Assembly: GCF_033097505.1 (NCBI RefSeq)
Contig: NZ_AP028654.1
Span: 326,001-390,000 of the forward strand
Source: Helicovermis profundi
GTDB lineage: Bacteria > Bacillota > Clostridia > Peptostreptococcales > Acidaminobacteraceae
Length of the DNA stretch: 64,000 nt
Reading direction: 5' to 3'
The notes below the pieces were generated by a model that ran no database searches, was not told the origin of the DNA, and worked only from the letters and a program-made list of their open reading frames with translations. The position numbers and the translations under genes are program-made. Every line of letters begins with the position of its first letter. The first letter of the stretch is position 1. Below, in pieces: positions 42,545 through 52,085 of the stretch.

Positions 42545-44287
42545 ATGAAAAATAATGTATTTAAACTTAATATACAAAAAAAATTAATATTCGTTATTGG
42601 ATCACTACTTGTAATTACTAATCTTATAGTTGGAATAATAAGCTACAATACAGCTAAAAGTGAAATTGAAAAAGCTGGTAAAATAAATATGATAAATACA
42701 GTGAATATGATAAAACAAATAATTGAACTTGAAAACTCTCAAGTACTTAGCGGAACAAAGACTCTGGAAAGAGCGCAAACTGATGTTAAAGAATACATTT
42801 TAGGTAAAATGGATGAGAATGGAGAAAGGCCAATCAATAAGAATATACTCTTAGGTAATTTGGGCTATGTATTCATTTTAGATAAAGAAGGAAATGAAAT
42901 CGCTCACCCCTATATTGAAGGGGTAAATGTGTGGAATGCAAAAGATATGAAAACAGGAAAACAATTGATTGCAAGAGAGGTTATAAGTAAAGCCTATAGT
43001 GGTGGTGGATTTACTAGATTTTACTGGACACTTCCGTATTCAGAAAAAATAGGTGGAAAACTTGCCTTTTCAAATATTGATCCTTATTGGGGTTGGATTA
43101 TTGTCGCAGCAGAATATGAAGAAGACCTAAATAAAGGATCACTTGTTATAATTAAAGTTATTTCTAACTTACTCGTTTTTGTATTTCTTTATACCTCGAT
43201 TGCTGTAATATTATTTTCTTCTCATATTTCTGAACCTATTGAGCATATTACAAATGCAATAAAAAAAGTAGCTAACGGCGATTTAAATATTGAACCTTTA
43301 AAAATTAAAAATCATGATGAGACTGGAGATCTTAATAATTCTTTCGAATTAATGTTATTTAATTTAAAAAATGAAATTGATAAGAGAAAAACTGTTCAAA
43401 TAGAACTTGAAACTTTAAACGAAAGTTTGGAAAAAACTGTAAAAAATAGAACGATAGATCTTAAAAAAAATAATAGTGAATTATTATTAACTAATAAGGA
43501 ACTTGAAAATGCTATAAATGAATTAAAGCAAATGCAAAATCAATTAATAGAATCAGAAAAAATGGCAGCTCTTGGGAATCTTGTAGCAGGAATAGCACAT
43601 GAAATGAATACGCCACTTGGCGTAGCAGTTACAACATTTTCTCATTTGGATAAAGAAAGTAAATTATTAGAAAAGTCATATAAAAATAATAAACTTAAAA
43701 AATCAGATATGACTAATTATTTTAGTATCTTTAGTGAAGCTTCTGAAATATTAATGTATAATATTAATAGAGCAGTCATGCTTATACAAAGTTTTAAAAG
43801 AATTGCAGTTGACCAAAATACAGAAGAAAAAATGAGTTTTAATATATATGAATATTTAAATACAATACTGCTAAGTCTTAAACATGAGTATAAAAGAAGA
43901 AAAATAGAATTTATTATTAATTGCGATGAAGAGTTAACTATTAATAGTGTACCAGGAGCATTTTCTCATATTTTCACTAATTTTATTATGAATTCAATTG
44001 TTCATGGTTTTAAAGATAGGCAAGGAGGTATTATTAATATTGATATCAAAGAAGAGAAAAATATATTAAAAATAGAGTATTCTGATAATGGTTCAGGCAT
44101 AGAAAAAGAAAATTTAAAAAAAGTATTTGAACCTTTTTTTACAACGAATAGAGGTAATGGTGGAAGTGGGTTAGGATTAAATATTGTCTATTCAATTGTT
44201 ACCCAGCAGTTAAAAGGAACTATAGTTGTTGAAAGTAAAAAAAGTATTGGTACAAAATTTATTGTTAGGGTTCCTATTAAAAGCTAG
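42545..44287 (+). CDS. Membrane sensor histidine kinase with Cache domain
   Basis: A 580-residue kinase. TM1 lies at about 10-33, followed by a single-Cache sensor (LGYVFILDKEGNEIAHP, FTRFYWTLPYSEK), TM2 at about 200-226, HAMP, and a coiled coil. The HisKA domain carries the phosphorylated H352 (GIAHEMNTPLG), and the ATPase domain has NSIVHGF, DNGSGI and GGSGLGLNIV. I chose the ATG at 42545 after GTGGAGG; the GTG at 42533 lies in that site. The kinase core resembles the soluble kinases at 52086 and 53326, suggesting one expanded family. Its response regulator is not adjacent. Confidence 0.92.
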   Translation: MKNNVFKLNIQKKLIFVIGSLLVITNLIVGIISYNTAKSEIEKAGKINMINTVNMIKQIIELENSQVLSGTKTLERAQTDVKEYILGKMDENGERPINKNILLGNLGYVFILDKEGNEIAHPYIEGVNVWNAKDMKTGKQLIAREVISKAYSGGGFTRFYWTLPYSEKIGGKLAFSNIDPYWGWIIVAAEYEEDLNKGSLVIIKVISNLLVFVFLYTSIAVILFSSHISEPIEHITNAIKKVANGDLNIEPLKIKNHDETGDLNNSFELMLFNLKNEIDKRKTVQIELETLNESLEKTVKNRTIDLKKNNSELLLTNKELENAINELKQMQNQLIESEKMAALGNLVAGIAHEMNTPLGVAVTTFSHLDKESKLLEKSYKNNKLKKSDMTNYFSIFSEASEILMYNINRAVMLIQSFKRIAVDQNTEEKMSFNIYEYLNTILLSLKHEYKRRKIEFIINCDEELTINSVPGAFSHIFTNFIMNSIVHGFKDRQGGIINIDIKEEKNILKIEYSDNGSGIEKENLKKVFEPFFTTNRGNGGSGLGLNIVYSIVTQQLKGTIVVESKKSIGTKFIVRVPIKS

Positions 44288-44312
44288 AAGTGATTGCTTG
44301 ATTGGAGTTAAT

Positions 44313-44666
44313 ATGTTAGAAGAAATTTCAAAATATGAATTTATTGGTATATTAAAAAATGATAAAGAAAAAAAAGATATTGAATTTATAATGTATAATC
44401 ATAATATACCTTATAAAATAGGTGAAGAAAAAGCTGATTTATATGTGGCTTATAAGTATAAAGAGCTAGGAAATATAATTTTTGAAAATTATAGAAAAAA
44501 TAACTTAATATTCAAAAAAACTGTTGATGTAAGTTTCATTAAAAAGAGAGAACAACAAAGATATAAACATAAAAAGAAAAGTTATAGGCAATACTTTTTT
44601 TTATTACTATTACTTGGTTTGATTTTGCTTTTTTATAGAAGCCTTAGTTTACTTAATATTTTGTAA
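44313..44666 (+). CDS. Small tail-anchored membrane protein
   Basis: A 117-residue protein I do not recognise. The first 90 residues are soluble, followed by a basic KKREQQRYKHKKK stretch and one C-terminal hydrophobic helix (about 95-112). The ATG at 44313 follows TTGGAG. It starts 25 bases after the Cache kinase gene and shares its terminator, so it is probably an accessory to that kinase. Confidence 0.7.
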   Translation: MLEEISKYEFIGILKNDKEKKDIEFIMYNHNIPYKIGEEKADLYVAYKYKELGNIIFENYRKNNLIFKKTVDVSFIKKREQQRYKHKKKSYRQYFFLLLLLGLILLFYRSLSLLNIL

Positions 44667-44667
44667 A

Positions 44668-44707
44668 AAATAATACCTATAATCGTTTGATTATAAGGTA
44701 TTATTTT
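44668..44707. terminator. Bidirectional terminator between convergent genes
   Basis: AATAATACC-TATAATC, GTTT loop, GATTATA-AGGTATTATT, with A and T runs at the ends. It serves the small membrane protein gene and the minus-strand cyclase gene. Confidence 0.8.
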
Positions 44708-46146
44708 ATGGAATATTTAGTAATAAGATCAATCATTTTGTCTTCAGAGATTACGACTACTAAGCAGTCGGTATAATCAGGATTCTTTGCAATGGTTTCA
44801 ACGTACCTTACTGAAGAATTGTATCTAGCACCGCGCGACATATCACCCTTTAATGTAGCTAGACCATCTAATATTGTTCCGATACTATGACATACACAGT
44901 TAGTATCAATTAAAATAGCGCCATCTATTGAAGTTATAGATTTAATAATATTAGGGTTTAGTTCAATTGGTTTAACTAAAAAGCCTTGTGTTTTAAGTCT
45001 AGTAGCCTCAGATCGTGCATTACTTGAAATTACAATGATAGTTCCCTTTTCTTGTTTTGTTGCAGCGATTATTATTTTGTATAGATTTTTTATTTTTTCA
45101 AGCTCTAATTCTTTAAAAAGTTTACGAATTTGTTTTTTAAAATCTGTATATTTTATTACTTCTCTCGGTAGTGTAGCTCTATCATGAGAAACATTCATCA
45201 TAGAAACATCCATATGATTTAAATTCCACGTTTGATAATTGGTAAATTCAATAATAAATATATTTTCATCAGAATAGTTATAGTTTTTGTTAATTCTGCC
45301 AATCCCCTTAATGTGTTTGGTGTCAGATATTAAATATAGATCGTCTCTAGTTATTTCAAGAAGTTTTCTAACATGTCTATAATTATTTTGTGAAAACCTA
45401 TCATTAAATTCCATTATTAATTCAATACTCTGATGCATTGATTGTTTTTTAAGGTTACTAGAATCTGTAAAAATTATTTTACCTTTTATTGGTTTTCCCT
45501 CATAGTTTAACGAAGAAATTTTATTTAAATTATTATATATATTAATTGAACTTCCAGAGTATCCCAAAATTTGAAGCATGCTTATTGCCGAATGCTTTAA
45601 GGTTTCTTTAAAGTCAATCATGGAATCATAAGATTTTCTTTGATAATCATATAATAATTTGTTTATATCGCGAATATACTCATTACATACAGCGCCGAGA
45701 AAAGATTTAGGTATTGGATTAAGTATATTTTTTAAATGATAATATGAGTCAAATACGTCTTTATCAAGTAGTGTTACTATCGAAGTAAGAACATCTTCAA
45801 TTAAATGAAAGTCGCTAATAAGTACAACTTTGTCTTTATATACATTATTGTTATTGAAATAAGACTCAGTAATTGGCATCATTAAATTAGTGTTTTTTTC
45901 AAGTGTATTTGTATTAATGATTGAATTTTGAAGCGAAAAAGCTTCCAAATCATTGTCGTTAAATAATTTTGATTTAATTTTATTTAGTGGAATAGTATTG
46001 TATTTAACTCCATTTTCATAAACATAGTAAAATATAAAAACTTCTGGATTTAGTTCTTTATCTAAACTATTGAAAGTTCCTTTCGCATATAAACGAATAA
46101 AACGAAGTAATTTTCGTAAGATGTCATCAGAATGTTTACTAATCAT
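44701..46146 (-). CDS. Diadenylate cyclase (DAC domain) with long unrecognised N-terminal region
   Basis: Probably makes cyclic di-AMP from two ATP. The C-terminal quarter of this 481-residue protein is a DAC domain: DGAILID at 408-414 supplies the DGA motif, and SRGARYNSSVRY with RGAR at 438-441 corresponds to the RHR-type motif. Residues 1-330 do not match CdaA (membrane helices) or DisA (HhH DNA-binding) layouts and have no membrane segment, so they are a candidate sensor region. AGGTGAT precedes the ATG. It lies 65 bases downstream of lysC and may be read with lysA-lysC. Its activity is inferred from the motifs. Confidence 0.82.
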   Translation of the reverse strand: MISKHSDDILRKLLRFIRLYAKGTFNSLDKELNPEVFIFYYVYENGVKYNTIPLNKIKSKLFNDNDLEAFSLQNSIINTNTLEKNTNLMMPITESYFNNNNVYKDKVVLISDFHLIEDVLTSIVTLLDKDVFDSYYHLKNILNPIPKSFLGAVCNEYIRDINKLLYDYQRKSYDSMIDFKETLKHSAISMLQILGYSGSSINIYNNLNKISSLNYEGKPIKGKIIFTDSSNLKKQSMHQSIELIMEFNDRFSQNNYRHVRKLLEITRDDLYLISDTKHIKGIGRINKNYNYSDENIFIIEFTNYQTWNLNHMDVSMMNVSHDRATLPREVIKYTDFKKQIRKLFKELELEKIKNLYKIIIAATKQEKGTIIVISSNARSEATRLKTQGFLVKPIELNPNIIKSITSIDGAILIDTNCVCHSIGTILDGLATLKGDMSRGARYNSSVRYVETIAKNPDYTDCLVVVISEDKMIDLITKYSIK

Positions 46147-46211
46147 AGTATCACCTACCTTGAGTTATTATACTATAATTATACCACTATATTTTAGATA
46201 TATTCATTAAG

Positions 46212-47417
46212 CTAAAGACTAAATTTTTTAGCAAATAATTTGATTACTTTTTCTTTATCGTATTCGTTAATAGTATATGATATGCTTATTTCTGAAGTAG
46301 TTACTTGATAAAATTCAATATTGTTGTTTGAAAGAGTTTCGAACAGAGCTGAAGCTACTCCAGACTGACTAATCATACCAATTCCTACTACACTTAGTTT
46401 TACAACTGATGATTCCATGATGTAATCTATAGTAGGAAATTCTTCAAGAAGATTGCTAATGATTTGTCTAACTTTAAATTTTTCATCTTCTCTTGTTGTA
46501 AATGATACATTTACAAATCCATTATAAGGTGCAGTTTGGCTGATCATATCTATATAAATATTTTCATTTGCAAGTTTACTAAAAATATTTGAAATATTTT
46601 TGCCTTCGAAAGGTACTAAATTTAATGAAACCATTAAGCAATCCTCATCAATAGTCATTCCTGTTATTAATTTTCTTTCCATATCTTCATCCATCTCCTT
46701 AATTAAAGTTCCAGTAGAATTGGAACTGCTTTTTTTTACATATAATGGTACATGATATTTATGTGCCATTTCAACAGCTCTAGTTTCGAGTACTTTTGCT
46801 CCTCTTGAAGCAAACTCTAGCATTTCTTCATAAGAAATTTTATCAAGCTTTTTTGCATATGGGTATAGCTTTGGATCTACAGTATAAACACCATCTACAT
46901 CGGTATATATTTCGCAGGGAGCTTCTAAAACAGCAGCTAATGAAACAGCTGTGGTATCAGAGCCACCTCTACCTAGTGTTGTGATTTCACCACTCGGAGA
47001 AACACCTTGAAAACCAGCGATTACAACTATATTTCCTTTATTAAGTAGATTATCTATTTTTTCAGCATTGATTTTTGATATTCGTGCTCTTCTATGTGTT
47101 TCGTCAGTTTCTATACCTGCTTGAACACCAGTAAGTGAAACGCATTTATAGCCTAAATCTCTTATTGCGATACTTAATAGAGAAATAGAAACTTGCTCAC
47201 CAGTAGAAAGAAGCATATCAATTTCTCTAGGAGATGGATTTTTAGAAATTTTATTTGCTAAAACAATAAGTTCATTTGTTGTTTTCCCCATCGCTGATAC
47301 AACAACAACTATATTTTCTCCAATATCTTTTCTTTTAACAATATCATTTGCTATTTGTTTAATTTTATCGGTATTTTCTACTGATGTCCCACCATATTTA
47401 ATTACGTAAGTATTCAT
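46212..47417 (-). CDS. lysC: Aspartate kinase
   Basis: Phosphorylates aspartate, the first step toward lysine, threonine and methionine. The 401-residue protein has the kinase motif KYGGTSV at the N-terminus, TLGRGGSDTTAV, YTDVDGVYTVDP, and two C-terminal ACT domains for amino-acid feedback (SVVGIGMISQSGVAS). GGTGGTGAG precedes the ATG. It lies 11 bases after lysA in an operon headed by a lysine riboswitch, so it is a lysine-responsive isoenzyme. Confidence 0.96.
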   Translation of the reverse strand: MNTYVIKYGGTSVENTDKIKQIANDIVKRKDIGENIVVVVSAMGKTTNELIVLANKISKNPSPREIDMLLSTGEQVSISLLSIAIRDLGYKCVSLTGVQAGIETDETHRRARISKINAEKIDNLLNKGNIVVIAGFQGVSPSGEITTLGRGGSDTTAVSLAAVLEAPCEIYTDVDGVYTVDPKLYPYAKKLDKISYEEMLEFASRGAKVLETRAVEMAHKYHVPLYVKKSSSNSTGTLIKEMDEDMERKLITGMTIDEDCLMVSLNLVPFEGKNISNIFSKLANENIYIDMISQTAPYNGFVNVSFTTREDEKFKVRQIISNLLEEFPTIDYIMESSVVKLSVVGIGMISQSGVASALFETLSNNNIEFYQVTTSEISISYTINEYDKEKVIKLFAKKFSL

Positions 47418-47428
47418 ATTCTCACCAC

Positions 47429-48727
47429 CTATAAAGTATCATTTCTAATAATGTCATCATACGTTTCTCTTTTTACAACTACTTTAGATTTTCCGTTTTC
47501 AACGAAAACAACCGCAGGTTTTCTAAGTCTATTATAATTGCTGGCCATACTATAATTATAAGCCCCTGTAGATGCCACTGCTAAAATATCATTTTTATCA
47601 GCTTTTGGAAGAGTAATAGTTTTAATAACTATATCACCAGATTCACAACATTTGCCAGCTATTGTATATTCATTAGTATTTTCATTAGTCATTTTGTTTG
47701 CAATTGCACCTTCATATATAGCGTCGTATAAGGCTGTTCTTGGATTATCAGCCATTCCTCCATCTACAAAAATGAATGATTTTCCTCCAAAAGTATCTTT
47801 TGTAGCGCCAACTTTATATAGTGTTGTTCCGCTATTTGCCACAATACTTCTTCCTGGTTCAATTAAAAGCTTAGGAATAGTTATATTGTTTTCTTTAGAA
47901 ATTTTATTTACTTCAGAAAGCATATTTTTAAGACATGAATTTAAATCAAGTTCACTGTCTTCTTTTGAATAGTAAACGCCAAAACCTCCACCAAGATTTA
48001 ATTCTTTTGTTTCATATGAGCAGGTTAATTTAATTTTTTTTACAAAGTTCATCATAACTTCTATACCTTTAATAAATGAAACTTCATCAAGAATTTGAGA
48101 ACCAATATGGTAATGAAATCCTTTTAAAGTCATATGATAACTATCAGTAATAGACGATATAATATCACAAATATTTTCATTAAAAATTGAAATTCCAAAT
48201 TTCGAATCATTGTTAGCTGTTTGAATATATTCATGAGTATGAGCTTCAATTCCTGGATTGACTCTAAGAAGCACTTCAACATTTTGATCTAGCTCTGTGC
48301 ATAAATAGTTAACGAGTTCAATTTCATATTCGTTATCAATAATAATTTTATTTACACCATAATTAAGTGCGAGTATAAGTTCTTCAATAGTCTTATTATT
48401 TCCATGAAAGTATATTTTGTTAGGAGGGAAATTAGCTTTTTTTGCAGTGTATAACTCTCCACCAGAAACAACATCGAGTGATAGTCCCTGTTCTTCAATT
48501 AACTTGCACATACCAATCGTAAGAAAAGCTTTTGATGCATATATAATTTCTGTTTCTATTTTAGGGTGTTTAAATCCAACTTTAAAATTATTGATATTAT
48601 TTTTGATATTTTTAACATCAAAAACGTAAAGCGGAGTTCCATATTTTTTTGCAAGATTAACTGTGTCGATATTTCCAATTTCTAAATTACCCATTTCATT
48701 AATACTCATTGTTCCATGTAAATTCAT
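47429..48727 (-). CDS. lysA: Diaminopimelate decarboxylase
   Basis: A PLP enzyme that makes lysine from meso-diaminopimelate. The 432-residue protein shows YASKAFLT with the PLP lysine, GLSLDVVSGGELYTA, HYHIGSQ, the GGGFGVYY loop, EPGRSIV, and the substrate-binding CCESGD near the C-terminus. The AGGAGGATAATAA site precedes its ATG. It is the first gene after a lysine riboswitch and terminator. Confidence 0.97.
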   Translation of the reverse strand: MNLHGTMSINEMGNLEIGNIDTVNLAKKYGTPLYVFDVKNIKNNINNFKVGFKHPKIETEIIYASKAFLTIGMCKLIEEQGLSLDVVSGGELYTAKKANFPPNKIYFHGNNKTIEELILALNYGVNKIIIDNEYEIELVNYLCTELDQNVEVLLRVNPGIEAHTHEYIQTANNDSKFGISIFNENICDIISSITDSYHMTLKGFHYHIGSQILDEVSFIKGIEVMMNFVKKIKLTCSYETKELNLGGGFGVYYSKEDSELDLNSCLKNMLSEVNKISKENNITIPKLLIEPGRSIVANSGTTLYKVGATKDTFGGKSFIFVDGGMADNPRTALYDAIYEGAIANKMTNENTNEYTIAGKCCESGDIVIKTITLPKADKNDILAVASTGAYNYSMASNYNRLRKPAVVFVENGKSKVVVKRETYDDIIRNDTL

Positions 48728-48743
48728 TTATTATCCTCCTTTT

Positions 48744-48791
48744 ACAAAAAATAAAAGCGCATTAAGAGTAAAAGAACTCAAAAATGCGCAA
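48744..48791 (-). terminator. Terminator of the lysine riboswitch
   Basis: On the minus strand GCGCATT pairs with AATGCGC, with an inner GAGT/ACTC hairpin, followed by TTTTATTTTTT. It lies between the aptamer and the lysA ribosome site, an OFF-switch arrangement. Confidence 0.9.
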
Positions 48792-48816
48792 GAAATCACA
48801 CGAAACTTTTACCCTG

Positions 48817-48965
48817 CGTGATAAAGCACTCCTATAGAAAATTGGGTATTAACTATAGACAGTATTATGTTTATTTAACATAATCCCAACGATTAACGTT
48901 TCGGCGAGTGCACCTTTCCTTAAAAAAAGTACTATTTACAACCCGCATCCTCTTAGATCACACTA
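48817..48965 (-). promoter_or_regulatory. Lysine riboswitch (L-box) aptamer
   Basis: On the minus strand, in order: AGAGGATGCGGGT, TGTAAATAGTA, AAGGAAAGGTGC, CGCCGAAACG, TTGGGATTATG and ACTGTCTATAG, closed by GTGAT/ATCAC. These match the L-box core, and the downstream genes are lysA and lysC. It occupies most of the 363-base gap before the next gene. Confidence 0.92.
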
Positions 48966-48981
48966 CACTATTTTTTTCATA

Positions 48982-49010
48982 AGTATATACTTATAAATCA
49001 TATTTGTAAA
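48982..49010 (-). promoter_or_regulatory. Promoter of the lysA-lysC operon
   Basis: On the minus strand TTTACA, 17 bases, TATACT, placed just before the lysine riboswitch. Confidence 0.7.
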
Positions 49011-49090
49011 GAAATAATTTGTACGGCTTTAATAATGGTAATATTTTAAAAAATAGATTATAATTAAATAAAAACAAGCGAGGGAATAAA

Positions 49091-49624
49091 ATGATAAAAA
49101 ACATTAAAGTAAATTTAGATTTAATTGAAAGTATGCTCTATTACTGGAAAGCAACAAGTGAAAAAGAAAAAGTAGGTGAGAAATATATTATTTCAATTGC
49201 AGAAGATAATAATATGAAGCAACTTTTTTCTGAAGATTTTGATAGTGAATCAGTTAGAAGAGCACTTAGTGCAATATCAAATAGAGAGATATTTAAGCCA
49301 AATTCAAAAAAAGAAGGAAGATTTTGGAACAACAATATGTGGATGTTAGAAGATTTAGAATTTACAAATATGATGGTAAAACCAGTTAAATTACTTAACT
49401 TAGATAGTGATAAAGAAAAAATACCTACAAGTAAAAATTTTGAACAAATAGAAGTTGTATTTTTACCAGGTCATATGGATGTATCATATATGGACAAAAA
49501 TTTGGATAAGATATTTATTAATTTTTTTAGAGTTGCACCGTCATTATATGATGAAAGTGTGAAAATAGATGATGTTGAATTTAAAGACTATATTTTAAAT
49601 AAAATAACAGAGTTGGTTAAATAA
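49091..49624 (+). CDS. Conserved-looking hypothetical protein
   Basis: A 177-residue soluble protein I cannot assign. It has a distinctive aromatic segment, EGRFWNNNMWMLEDLE, around residues 77-92, and PGHMDVSYMDKN later. GCGAGGGA precedes the ATG and a terminator follows, so it is a single-gene unit between the lysine operon and the signalling island. There is no membrane segment or signal peptide. Confidence 0.75.
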   Translation: MIKNIKVNLDLIESMLYYWKATSEKEKVGEKYIISIAEDNNMKQLFSEDFDSESVRRALSAISNREIFKPNSKKEGRFWNNNMWMLEDLEFTNMMVKPVKLLNLDSDKEKIPTSKNFEQIEVVFLPGHMDVSYMDKNLDKIFINFFRVAPSLYDESVKIDDVEFKDYILNKITELVK

Positions 49625-49628
49625 AATA

Positions 49629-49675
49629 AAAAAAACTGTTTGAATTTTATTTAGGATTTAAACAGTTTTTTATAT
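49629..49675 (+). terminator. Terminator after the 177-residue protein gene
   Basis: AAAAACTGTTT pairs with AAACAGTTTTT around an 18-base loop. Confidence 0.8.
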
Positions 49676-49738
49676 TATATGATAATAAAGAATTTAGTTG
49701 GGTATAAAAATAGTGAAAAGATTATTTTGGAGGCTATT

Positions 49739-50908
49739 ATGGGAAAAAGCATATTATTTGTGGATGATGAACAACAAATTATAAGAGCTTTAAGAAGGCT
49801 TTTTATACATAGTGAATATGATATGTTCTTTGCAAATAGTGCAGAAGATGCACTTCAAATATTAGAACAGAATGTAGTCGATCTATTGGTTACTGATATA
49901 AAAATGCCTAAGATGGATGGATTCGAATTATTAGAAGAAGCTAAAACGAAGTATCCGCTGATGCTTAGAGTTGCTCTTAGTGGATATACAGATAATAAAA
50001 AAATATATAGTGCTATTGAGAATAACATCGTTAAATTATATTTATACAAGCCTTGGGACAATAATGAAATAGTTGAAATTATAAATAAAATGTTTGAACT
50101 TGAAGACGTTTTAAAAGATAAAAAATTGCTAAATTTAATTAATAATTTAGATAAACTTCCTACAGTTTCTTCATTATATACATCGCTTTGTAAGCTTATT
50201 GAAGAAGATGCAAGTATGGATGTTATTTCAAAAAAAATAGAGGAAGATCCATCGATTTCATCTAAAATACTAAGGGTTGCAAATTCAGCATTTTATGGTG
50301 CGAAAACTGGTTCTATTTCACAAGCAATAATGTATATTGGTCTTATTAATGTTAAAAATATTGTACTTACAAATGGTATATTTGATAGCTCAAGAAATAA
50401 CACTGACCACTATGAAAGACTTTGGAAGCATGTTAATTTATCGAATAAAATTATGCATTTATTATACCAAAAGTGCATATTTAAAAAAATACCAAATATT
50501 TATGCTTCTGCAGGGCTTCTTCATGATATTGGAAAAATAATTTTATTAGACTCATTTTCTAAAGAATACGATGAAATACTTATGGATATTAAAGAATCCT
50601 CTGCATCTATACATGAATTAGAACTTGAAAAAATAGGAATTGATCACCAAAAAATTGGCGGATATTTATTGAATTGGTGGGAGCTACCTTTTCCAATAAT
50701 AGAATCAGCAATGTATCATCATGATCCACTTAATAAGAGCATAATAAATAAAGAATTAGTACAAATAGTTCATATAGCAGATTATTACTCTTGGCAAATA
50801 ATAGATGCCGAAAGAAATAATGGTGTGCTTAATCTTGATGTTTTAAAGGAGCTTTCTATAGATATAGAATTAGTTGAAAAAGTTATTGCAGAAAATGTTA
50901 AAGAATAA
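49739..50908 (+). CDS. Response regulator with HDOD output domain
   Basis: A 389-residue protein: receiver (1-125, phosphorylation site D53 in TDIKMPKMDG, signal residue K in LYKPWD) followed by an HDOD domain (about 140-380). HDOD domains usually lack the HD pair, but LLHDIGKIILLDS is intact here, so hydrolase activity cannot be excluded. I chose the ATG at 49739 after TTGGAGG. It starts the run of eight same-strand signalling genes. Its receiver closely resembles the next gene's, which suggests duplication. Confidence 0.9.
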   Translation: MGKSILFVDDEQQIIRALRRLFIHSEYDMFFANSAEDALQILEQNVVDLLVTDIKMPKMDGFELLEEAKTKYPLMLRVALSGYTDNKKIYSAIENNIVKLYLYKPWDNNEIVEIINKMFELEDVLKDKKLLNLINNLDKLPTVSSLYTSLCKLIEEDASMDVISKKIEEDPSISSKILRVANSAFYGAKTGSISQAIMYIGLINVKNIVLTNGIFDSSRNNTDHYERLWKHVNLSNKIMHLLYQKCIFKKIPNIYASAGLLHDIGKIILLDSFSKEYDEILMDIKESSASIHELELEKIGIDHQKIGGYLLNWWELPFPIIESAMYHHDPLNKSIINKELVQIVHIADYYSWQIIDAERNNGVLNLDVLKELSIDIELVEKVIAENVKE

Positions 50909-50925
50909 ATAATGCGAGGTGCCTT

Positions 50926-52083
50926 ATGAATACTGAAAATAAAATTAAGAATAGCGTTTTATTTGTTGATGATGAAATAAATATCTTAAAGGCAATTAGG
51001 CGTGGACTATACAAAGAAACATATAATATGTTTTTTGCAAATTCCGCTAAAGAAGCATTAGATATTTTGGAAAAAGAAAATATAAGTGTTATAGTATCCG
51101 ATATGAAGATGCCAATTATGACAGGGCTTGAATTACTTAAAATTGTAAAAGAAAAATATCCTAAAATTGTTAAGATAATTCTTTCTGGGTACACACAATT
51201 GCCTCAAATTCTTGTGACTATTAACCAAGTTGAGATATTTAAATTCATAACAAAACCGTGGGATATTGAAGGTGATTTTAAAAGAATAATAAATGAAGCA
51301 ATAGATTATTACAACCTTCAAAATGAAAATATTGTTTTAAGAGATTCTTTAATTAAAAAAAATAACTTATATCAAAAACTAATTGTTTCAAGTGATCATA
51401 AAATTCACTTTTTCAAGAAACTTATCAGTATCAATAATAATATAAGTAATATGGTGATTTCAGATATATCGAATTCATTAAGTAACATGAAAACTAAAGA
51501 AGATATTGAATATATGAAGGAGAAATGTGAAGTTTCTAAGGAACTTTTAACATTATCTTCTGACTTGAGGAAATTTTCATCTAAATCACATTTAGTTGAA
51601 GATATAATTATAGAGTTAAATAAAGAATTTTCAAAACTTAATAATATTTTTGACGAAAATGGAGATAAAGAATTTGAAGATTGTAAAGTAGATATAATTA
51701 ATGAAGAAGGAATTGAATTTAGCTTAAATGAAGAGTTTTATATTGTAATATATATATTGAAAACTATATTTATCAAACTTTATAAAGCTAGGTTTAGCAA
51801 TGAATTTGATATTGTTTTAAAAGATGAAAATTATATTAATTCGTCAGAAACGAAAAAGAATGATGAAAATAAAAATGACATGAATAAAGATATTAAATTG
51901 ATTATGATAATAAGTTCTGTGTTGAATAAATTTATTAAAAGTCAAAAAAAATTAAATTATTACTTAAATATACTAAATTATTACTTATCATATTTTGATG
52001 GAAGTGTAAAACATATTATTAAAAACGAAAAAAATATAATTGTGATAGAAATGAATATTAAGAGAAATAAGGCGGTGAAATAA
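50926..52083 (+). CDS. Response regulator with unrecognised output region
   Basis: A 385-residue protein. The receiver at 1-125 has D59 in SDMKMPIMTG and the switch lysine in ITKPWD. Residues 130-385 are helical and charged and match no output domain I know; the spacing suggests a decayed kinase-like or HDOD-like region. It lies 17 bases after the REC-HDOD gene and ends two bases before the PAS kinase gene, so all three are one operon. Confidence 0.82.
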   Translation: MNTENKIKNSVLFVDDEINILKAIRRGLYKETYNMFFANSAKEALDILEKENISVIVSDMKMPIMTGLELLKIVKEKYPKIVKIILSGYTQLPQILVTINQVEIFKFITKPWDIEGDFKRIINEAIDYYNLQNENIVLRDSLIKKNNLYQKLIVSSDHKIHFFKKLISINNNISNMVISDISNSLSNMKTKEDIEYMKEKCEVSKELLTLSSDLRKFSSKSHLVEDIIIELNKEFSKLNNIFDENGDKEFEDCKVDIINEEGIEFSLNEEFYIVIYILKTIFIKLYKARFSNEFDIVLKDENYINSSETKKNDENKNDMNKDIKLIMIISSVLNKFIKSQKKLNYYLNILNYYLSYFDGSVKHIIKNEKNIIVIEMNIKRNKAVK

Positions 52084-52085
52084 TA

